Positions 59,143 to 64,000 of a DNA stretch of 64,000 nucleotides are shown piece after piece. Each line of letters opens with the position of its first letter. Positions within the stretch are counted from its first letter, which is position 1. Under the pieces are notes generated by a model. The model was not told the origin of the DNA. It saw nothing but the letters and a program-made list of their open reading frames with translations, and made no database searches. Origin of the DNA: PALSA-612 sp963704335 (lineage in GTDB: Bacteria > Actinomycetota > Thermoleophilia > Gaiellales > Gaiellaceae); NCBI GenBank assembly GCA_963704335.1, contig OY969889.1, forward strand, positions 62,001 to 126,000, read 5' to 3'. The translations under genes and the position numbers were made by a program.

Positions 59143-59323
59143 TCTGTGTCGTGCTCTCACGACCCTCGTCGCCGTCGAGCACATCCTTCGCCTTGTCCTT
59201 CACGTCACTCGCGATCTCTCCGGCCTTGTCCTTGGCGTCGCCCCACGTCTCCTGGGTCTTCCCTTCGGCCTGCTTTGCCTTGCCCTCGGCCTGCTTGATC
59301 TTGCCCTTCGTCTGGTCGTCCAT
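59117..59323 (-). CDS. CsbD-family general stress protein
   Basis: 68 aa, hydrophilic: MDDQTKGKIKQAEGKAKQAEGKTQETWGDAKDKAGEIASDVKDKAKDVLDGDEG. The KGKxKQxxGKxK pattern defines CsbD, a SigB-controlled protein in Bacillus. AGGAGA lies 5 bases before ATG 59323. A SigF-type promoter at 59433-59458 and a leader hairpin at 59364-59392 precede it. Confidence 0.92.
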   Translation of the reverse strand: MDDQTKGKIKQAEGKAKQAEGKTQETWGDAKDKAGEIASDVKDKAKDVLDGDEGRESTTQTTHTTERR

Positions 59324-59363
59324 TCGTTTCTCCTTCCGTGGAAGCTCGACCCCCAAGAAGCCC

Positions 59364-59392
59364 CTGAGGGCCCGGGGCGGCCGGGCCCTCAG
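59364..59392 (-). promoter_or_regulatory. Perfect hairpin in the csbD leader
   Basis: CTGAGGGCCCGG (59364-59375), loop GGCGG, CCGGGCCCTCAG (59381-59392): 12 perfect pairs, between the SigF-type promoter and csbD. It could act as a leader structure or a partial terminator. Confidence 0.5.
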
Positions 59393-59432
59393 AGTGTTCC
59401 GAGCCCTCGGGCGGGTCGGGATTACGAGCCTC

Positions 59433-59458
59433 GTTCCCCGCGATGGATTGACGTAAAC
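59433..59458 (-). promoter_or_regulatory. SigF-type promoter of csbD
   Basis: On the minus strand GTTTAC (59458-59453), 14 bases, GGGAAC (59438-59433). Confidence 0.65.
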
Positions 59459-59462
59459 CAGG

Positions 59463-59487
59463 GTTTTTCGAAAGGCCGCATGGGTAG
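59463..59487 (+). promoter_or_regulatory. SigF-type promoter of the DUF1360 gene
   Basis: GTTTTT (59463-59468), 13 bases, GGGTAG (59482-59487). It decides for the ATG at 59498; the in-frame ATG at 59480 would sit on the promoter. Divergent from the csbD promoter, 4 bases apart. Confidence 0.6.
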
Positions 59488-59497
59488 AAAGACCTAC

Positions 59498-60025
59498 ATG
59501 GCCACTGGAACCGAACAGACACAACAGACAACCGAAGTGTCCCCCGCGCGCCGCGATACGAACGAGGTTGAGCGCCCGCTCGGTGCATACGCCGCGCTGA
59601 TGGGCGTGTACGCACTTTCCTTCGTCGGCCCACTCGCCGTGGCTGCTAAGCGGGGCGAACTCCCGAAGGGGCCGTCGTCTCGTGATCTCGCGCTGCTGGG
59701 TATCGGTACGTTCAAGCTCAGCCGTCTGGTTGCAACGGACGCCGTCACCGGTTTCATCCGCGCGCCGTTCGTCAGCTATGAAGGTATGGAGGGCGTGACA
59801 AGCCCGAACGAGTCCCCGCGCGGAACGGGGCTTCGGCGGGCCGTCGGACAGCTACTGCTCTGCCCCGTCTGCATCGGGTTCTGGGTGGCTTCAGCGATGA
59901 CGGCCGGACTGGTCGTCGCCCCGAGGGCGACGAGGCTCGCCAGCGGTGCGCTGGCAGTTGCCGCCGTCTCGGACTTTCTCCAGTCTGCCCACAAGGTCGC
60001 CGACGAAGCTGCCAACGACGAGTGA
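59498..60025 (+). CDS. DUF1360-family membrane protein
   Basis: 175 aa. After a polar N-terminus (MATGTEQTQQTTEVSPARRD) come two or three hydrophobic segments. The family signature is FKLSRLVATDAVTGFIRAPFV followed by GQLLLCPVCIGFWVASAMTAGLV with the CPxCxxFW pair. DUF1360 proteins (YjcA type) are SigB or sporulation linked in Bacillus. Its mRNA would have a leader of only a few bases. GTGA overlap with the SDR gene. Confidence 0.85.
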   Translation: MATGTEQTQQTTEVSPARRDTNEVERPLGAYAALMGVYALSFVGPLAVAAKRGELPKGPSSRDLALLGIGTFKLSRLVATDAVTGFIRAPFVSYEGMEGVTSPNESPRGTGLRRAVGQLLLCPVCIGFWVASAMTAGLVVAPRATRLASGALAVAAVSDFLQSAHKVADEAANDE

Positions 60026-61017
60026 CGCGCGTCATCGTCGTCACCGGCGCGTCGGCTGGGGTCGGCCGGGCAATCGCGCGCGCGTTCGCACGGCATGGTG
60101 ACGACGTTGCCTTGCTCGCCCGGCAGTCCGAGCGACTCGAGGCTGCCGGCCGCGAGGTCGAGGTCCTCGGCCGGCGTGCACTAACGCTGCCTGTCGACGT
60201 TGCCGACGCGTCCGCGGTGGAAGAGGCGGCAGAGCGCGTAGAGGCCGAGCTCGGCCCGATCGACGTCTGGGTGAACAACGCGATGGTGTCGATTCTCGCG
60301 CCGGCCGACCAGGTGAGGCCCGACGAGTTCCGACGCGTGACCGAGGTGACGTACCTCGGCTCGGTCTGGGGGACGATGGCCGCGTTGCGCCGGATGCAGC
60401 GTCGCGACAACGGCGTCATCGTGCAGGTCGGATCGGCGCTCGCCTACCGCGGGATCCCGCTACAGGCCGCGTACTGCGGGGCCAAGCACGCGCTCCAGGG
60501 TTTCTGCGAGTCACTGCGCGCGGAGCTGCTCCACGAGGGCAGCGCGATCCGCGTGACGACGGTGCACATGCCCGCGATCAACACGCCGCAGTTCGAGTGG
60601 ATCCGCAGCCGGATGGCACACCGCCCACGACCCGTCGCTCCCGTCTACACGCCTGAGATCGCGGCACAGGCGGTCGTCGCGGCCGCCGGCAACCCGCGCT
60701 CCGATGTGATCGTCGGCTGGCCGACGGTGCTCGCGCTGACGGCAAACGCGCTGCTGCCGGGCGTCGTCGACCGCCGTCTCGCGCGGACGGGCTACGAGGA
60801 TCAGCAGTCGGACGAGCCGCGCCCGGCGCAGGCGGACAACCTCTTCGAGCCGGTCGAGCTAGCCGCAGCCGCGGACGGCCGGTTCGGGGACGAGGCGCGC
60901 GAGCGGGCGATCCGCGTCTCGTCGCCAGTGGCGCGCGGCGCACTGGCTGTCTCCGCGGCAGCCACCGCCGCAGGCCTGGCCGCCCTCGGCCGTTTCTCGA
61001 AGAACGGGAGTGGATAA
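60022..61017 (+). CDS. Short-chain dehydrogenase/reductase with C-terminal extension
   Basis: 331 aa, GTG start overlapping the DUF1360 stop. The Rossmann glycine motif is VTGASAGVGRAIARAFARHG, NNAM the structural Asn motif, and the catalytic Ser/YxxxK are GSALAYRGIPLQAAYCGAKHAL. About 80 C-terminal residues, ending in a hydrophobic Ala-rich stretch, go beyond the usual SDR length and may attach it to a membrane. Probably part of the stress transcript; substrate unknown. Confidence 0.88.
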   Translation: MTRVIVVTGASAGVGRAIARAFARHGDDVALLARQSERLEAAGREVEVLGRRALTLPVDVADASAVEEAAERVEAELGPIDVWVNNAMVSILAPADQVRPDEFRRVTEVTYLGSVWGTMAALRRMQRRDNGVIVQVGSALAYRGIPLQAAYCGAKHALQGFCESLRAELLHEGSAIRVTTVHMPAINTPQFEWIRSRMAHRPRPVAPVYTPEIAAQAVVAAAGNPRSDVIVGWPTVLALTANALLPGVVDRRLARTGYEDQQSDEPRPAQADNLFEPVELAAAADGRFGDEARERAIRVSSPVARGALAVSAAATAAGLAALGRFSKNGSG

Positions 61018-61027
61018 GAAGGCGTAC

Positions 61028-61432
61028 ATGCGGAACGTGCTCGTCGTCAGTTCGGTTCCCGATATTCCAACGCAGGTCCGCGATTCCCTAGGCGGCGACG
61101 TAGGGGAGATCAAGGTCGTCGCTCCGGCCGTGAAGCAATCGCGGCTCCAGTGGCTGACGAACGCCGAGGACGACGCTCGCGCCGAAGCCGAGCGCACCGC
61201 CGAGCAGGTGGCTCAGGCGACGGCGGACGAAGCGGAGCACGTCGAGGCAGAGGCCGGGGACTCCGATCCGCTCCTCGCCGTCGAGGACGCCCTGCGGACG
61301 TTTCCTGCGGACGAGATCGTCGTAGTCCTACGCGCCGGCGAAGACGCCTCGTGGCTCGAGGAAGGCGCAGCCGACACGATCGCCGAGCGCTTCCCGGAGC
61401 TGCGGGTGAAGACCATCGAAGTACCTGCCTGA
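61028..61432 (+). CDS. Unknown small protein, possibly universal-stress-like fold
   Basis: 134 aa. Starts MRNVLVVSSVPDIPTQVRDSL and ends with FPADEIVVVLRAGEDASWLEEGAADTIAERFPELRVKTIEV, an alpha/beta pattern like half of a Usp/HUP domain. A Glu-rich helix (DDARAEAERTAEQVAQATADEAEHVEAEAG) lies in the middle. ATG 61028 has AAGAAGG 5 bases upstream; 10 bases after the SDR stop, so likely in the same stress operon. I do not recognise a defined family. Confidence 0.65.
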   Translation: MRNVLVVSSVPDIPTQVRDSLGGDVGEIKVVAPAVKQSRLQWLTNAEDDARAEAERTAEQVAQATADEAEHVEAEAGDSDPLLAVEDALRTFPADEIVVVLRAGEDASWLEEGAADTIAERFPELRVKTIEVPA

Positions 61433-61433
61433 A

Positions 61434-62213
61434 TCACATGCCCATGGCGTGATAGCCGGAATCGACGTAGAGCGTCGTCGCCGTCACGCCGCCGGACCCG
61501 TCTGAGAGCAAATATGCGGCGGCACCGGCGACGTCGTCCGCGGCGATGTTGCGCCGGAGCGGCGACCGCTCCTCGACGATCGACTCCATCGTGGGGAAGC
61601 CGGCGATCGACCGAGCGGCGAGAGTGCGAACGGGACCGGCGGAGATCGCATTGACCCGGATCGACTTGGGCCCGAGGTCCCACGCGAGGTAGCGCACCGA
61701 CGCATCGAGCGTCGCCTTGGCCACGCCCATGACGTTGTAATGGGGGACCGCCCGCTCTCCACCGAGGTAGGTCATCGTGACGATCGAGCCACCGCCGCGC
61801 GCTTCCATCAGCGGTTCTGCCGCGCGGGCGCAGGCCACGAGCGAGTACGCGCTGACGTCGACCGCCATCCAGAAGCGGTCTCGCGGCGTATCCGTGAACC
61901 TGCCTTCGAGATCCTCTGCGGCGGCGAACGCTACCGAGTGGACGAGCAGGTCCAGGCCGCCGCCGAACGTCTTCCCCACCTCGGCGAAGACCCGTGCGAT
62001 GTCGTCGTCCGAGCGGACATCACACGCCGTGACGAGCGGGCTGGAGACGCTCTCCGCCAACTCCCGCACCGAGCTCTCGATGCGGTCGCCCTGGAACGTG
62101 AACGCGAGCTCGGCACCCTCGTCGGCCAGCCTGCGTGCGATCGCCCACGCGATCGATCGCTTGTTGGCCACGCCGAGGATGAGTCCTTGCTTGCCTGCAA
62201 ACAATTGGCCCAT
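61434..62213 (-). CDS. fabI: Enoyl-ACP reductase (NADH), FabI type
   Basis: 259 aa; final reductive step of fatty-acid elongation and the triclosan/isoniazid target class. GVANKRSIAWAIARRLADEGAELAFTFQGDR at the N-terminus, LVHSVAFA, SIVTMTYLGGERAVPHYNVMGVAKATLDASVRYLAWDLGPKSIRVNAISAGPVRTLAA with the Y-x6-K site (YNVMGVAK). Length standard. Stop 1 base from the convergent stop at 61432. Confidence 0.96.
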   Translation of the reverse strand: MGQLFAGKQGLILGVANKRSIAWAIARRLADEGAELAFTFQGDRIESSVRELAESVSSPLVTACDVRSDDDIARVFAEVGKTFGGGLDLLVHSVAFAAAEDLEGRFTDTPRDRFWMAVDVSAYSLVACARAAEPLMEARGGGSIVTMTYLGGERAVPHYNVMGVAKATLDASVRYLAWDLGPKSIRVNAISAGPVRTLAARSIAGFPTMESIVEERSPLRRNIAADDVAGAAAYLLSDGSGGVTATTLYVDSGYHAMGM

Positions 62214-62273
62214 GGGCGACGCGAGTGTAATGCCGCTTGACGTGGCGCGCGCGCATCCCTAGCCTGACTGCCG

Positions 62274-63164
62274 ATGCGGTCGCTTCGCCCAGTTCTCGGC
62301 CTCGCAGTTCTGGCTGCCGTGATCGCCGTTGCACCTGCGAGCGCCGCCAACACCGTTACCTACCAGGACTCGACGGGCGAAAACCCGGCGGCCCCTGATA
62401 TCACCACCATCGTCGTCTCTAACACTGACGCGGGGATGATCTCTTTCAAGGTCAACATCCCGAACCGGCCGCAGCTCACGCGAGACGTGCTCGTCGACAT
62501 CCTCGTCGACACGGACGCGAACCCGGCAACTGGTGACCCCGACCTTCTCGGAGCCGACTACGCAATTGAGCTGTTCCAAGGCGAGGTCGTGCTCTTCAAA
62601 TGGGATGGCACCGGCCTCACCCGACGCGCCGGTGACCCGCCGGCGACCTCGCTCATCTACTCCTGGGCGGGGGGTGTCACGTTCAGCATCTCGGCGGCCG
62701 AGCTCGGCGCCACCAAGAAACTCAGCTTCGCGGTCATCGCCCTGTCCGGCATCGTCTTCAACGAGACGACCGGCGAGCCTGACTTCACGAATGCCGTCTC
62801 CGACGCAGCCCCCGCAGGCTCGGCAGGTTTTTACTCGTATGACGTAAAGGTCGCGCCTGCGCGTGTCGTGTTCAAGTCGCTAAAGACCGCGCCCGCATCA
62901 CCCAAGGCGGGCAAGACGTTCACGGTGCGCATGGCCGCGACGAGGAGCGACACGGGTGCCGCCATCGTCAACGGGCGCGTGGACTGCGCCGCCAGGGCCG
63001 GCGCCAGGGGCGTGCAGCCGAAGTCGGAGAGGTTCGTGGGCGGCCAGGCGGTGTGCGTGTTCACGGTTCCCGCCAACGCCTCCGGCAAGACGCTGCGCGG
63101 GACGATCAAGATCGTGTTCGAGGGCAAGACGCTGGCCCGGCCCTTCAGCGCCAAGATTCGTTAA
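62274..63164 (+). CDS. Secreted protein of unknown function, paralogue of the next gene
   Basis: 296 aa with signal peptide (RSLRPVLGLAVLAAVIAVAPASA). Beta-rich N-terminal part TVTYQDSTGENPAAPDITTIVVSNTDAGMISFKVNIPNRPQLTRDVLVDILVDTDANPATGD looks like a DOMON-type or carbohydrate-binding-like sandwich. An Ig-like C-terminal part follows with PASPKAGKTFTVRMAATRSDTGAAI. Divergent from fabI by 60 bases. No enzyme motif. Confidence 0.75.
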   Translation: MRSLRPVLGLAVLAAVIAVAPASAANTVTYQDSTGENPAAPDITTIVVSNTDAGMISFKVNIPNRPQLTRDVLVDILVDTDANPATGDPDLLGADYAIELFQGEVVLFKWDGTGLTRRAGDPPATSLIYSWAGGVTFSISAAELGATKKLSFAVIALSGIVFNETTGEPDFTNAVSDAAPAGSAGFYSYDVKVAPARVVFKSLKTAPASPKAGKTFTVRMAATRSDTGAAIVNGRVDCAARAGARGVQPKSERFVGGQAVCVFTVPANASGKTLRGTIKIVFEGKTLARPFSAKIR

Positions 63165-63172
63165 GGAGCCGG

Positions 63173-64000
63173 ATGCGCCACGTGGCGCTGACATTCCTCG
63201 CAGCACTGATCGTCGTGGCCTCGGCCACGGGATCGGTGAACGGCAGCGCGCTCAACCGCACCACGTTCGACGATGCGCTCGGCGAGGATCCTGCGGCGCC
63301 CGACATCGCGACCGTCCGCGTCTCGAACGACGACGAGGGAACGCTCACGTTCCGTGTCGCCTTGCCGAACAGACCCACCATCACCCAGGAGACGCGTTTC
63401 AACGTCTACATCGATGCTGACGACAATGTCAAAACGGGCCTCGGCAGCATCCTGGGGGACAAACTCGCCGGCATGGACTACCGCTTGCTCTACGACCTCC
63501 GCCTGCACGGAGATCCGGAGCTCTGGTTGCTCTCCTGCAGGGACTCTGTCTGTGGCTGGAACGGGACGAAGGTGCCGCTCGGCTATGCCGGCGGCCCGAC
63601 CTTCGAGATCGACCGGTCGGAGCTCGGCGACACGCGACGCTTCCGCTTTTTCCTCTCCGTCGCAGACGGGTATGTCTGGGACGCGGTGACACGCTCGTAC
63701 GACTTCACGAATGCCCACGGCGACTCCGCGCCGGATGCCCCGGCCAGGGCCTGGGCCTACAACGTGAAGCTGGGGCCGAGCAGGCTGCTCGTCCAGCGCT
63801 TCTCGACGACACCGGCGGAGCCGGTCGCGGGAAAGACGTTCGTCGCAAAGCTGAAGGTGACGCGCGACGACAGTGGGGCGTTCGTCACGACCGGCAATGT
63901 GGCTTGCAGCGCCACCGTCAGCCGTGCTCGACTGCCGGTCCGGCGTAGCGGCTTCGCACGGGGGTCCGCCTTCTGCGAATGGCGTGTGCCGGAGGGCTCG
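63173..64000 (+). CDS. Second secreted paralogue (cut by window edge)
   Basis: 276 codons visible, frame open to the edge. AAGGAG lies 5 bases before ATG 63173, overlapping the stop of the previous gene. Signal peptide RHVALTFLAALIVVASATGSVNG. The same plan as its neighbour: TTFDDALGEDPAAPDIATVRVSNDDEGTLTFRVALPNRPTITQETRFNVYIDADDN then TTPAEPVAGKTFVAKLKVTRDDSGAFVTTGNVAC. A tandem duplication. Confidence 0.8.
   Translation, partial: MRHVALTFLAALIVVASATGSVNGSALNRTTFDDALGEDPAAPDIATVRVSNDDEGTLTFRVALPNRPTITQETRFNVYIDADDNVKTGLGSILGDKLAGMDYRLLYDLRLHGDPELWLLSCRDSVCGWNGTKVPLGYAGGPTFEIDRSELGDTRRFRFFLSVADGYVWDAVTRSYDFTNAHGDSAPDAPARAWAYNVKLGPSRLLVQRFSTTPAEPVAGKTFVAKLKVTRDDSGAFVTTGNVACSATVSRARLPVRRSGFARGSAFCEWRVPEGS

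Noticed and set aside
59480..59497. ATG at 59480 as start of the DUF1360 gene
   Set aside because: The -10 box of its SigF-type promoter (59482-59487) lies downstream of that ATG.

Overview
This is a high-GC actinobacterial chromosome segment with no rRNA, insertion sequence, phage gene or CRISPR array. Several features together suggest a soil-type actinomycete of the Thermoleophilia (Gaiellales/Solirubrobacterales) kind: two F420-type LLM oxidoreductases, an ergothioneine operon, a SigF/SpoIIE partner-switching cluster, many GTG starts with 4-base GTGA/ATGA overlaps, and TANNNT-like -10 boxes. The taxonomic placement is inference; no marker gene here settles it.

Layout. 1-6.3 kb: 5' part of valS, a TPR-class III nucleotide cyclase, isocitrate lyase with a GntR/FCD regulator and three operator-like palindromes, and a small secreted dioxygenase-like protein. 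6.3-9.7 kb: tig-(small ORF)-clpP-clpX on the minus strand. 9.8-22.8 kb: transporters (one fused to a cyclic-nucleotide domain), an ATP-grasp protein, the egtB-egtD-disulfide reductase operon, an LLM oxidoreductase, a cyclophilin lipoprotein and a methyltransferase. 22.9-35.7 kb: five tRNAs (the sixth, tRNA-Leu, is at 12.1 kb), an AbgT transporter with an M20 peptidase, envelope proteins, a second cyclophilin, CtaG, and two unannotated structured-RNA candidates (33.0 and 35.8 kb). 35.9-43.5 kb: ileS with a one-base frameshift, thioredoxin, a NUDIX protein, a cAMP-type sensor, RidA and a GCS2-family ligase. 44.5-50.3 kb: an ECF sigma/anti-sigma pair that leads into an envelope operon with a murein endopeptidase-carboxypeptidase fusion and a probable selenocysteine peroxiredoxin. 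50.3-61.4 kb: a general-stress module (SpoIIE-type phosphatase, four STAS proteins, two RsbW-like proteins, SigF with a one-base frameshift, CsbD, DUF1360, small membrane proteins). 61.4-64 kb: FabI and two tandem secreted paralogues, the last cut by the window edge.

How it fits together. Nine sites matching GTTT-N13..15-GGGwA sit directly upstream of stress genes, both inside the 50-60 kb cluster and at a CBS-domain gene at 31.6 kb. They define a putative SigF regulon that includes the sigF operon itself. A cyclase (1.5 kb), a cNMP-domain transporter (9.8 kb) and a stand-alone cNMP protein (40.8 kb) suggest cyclic-nucleotide signalling. The most striking points are the in-frame TGA at the peroxidatic position at 48010 with a SECIS-like hairpin, the 47-base element at 3492 and 15985 whose hairpin shows two compensatory base-pair changes, and the structured intergenic RNAs.
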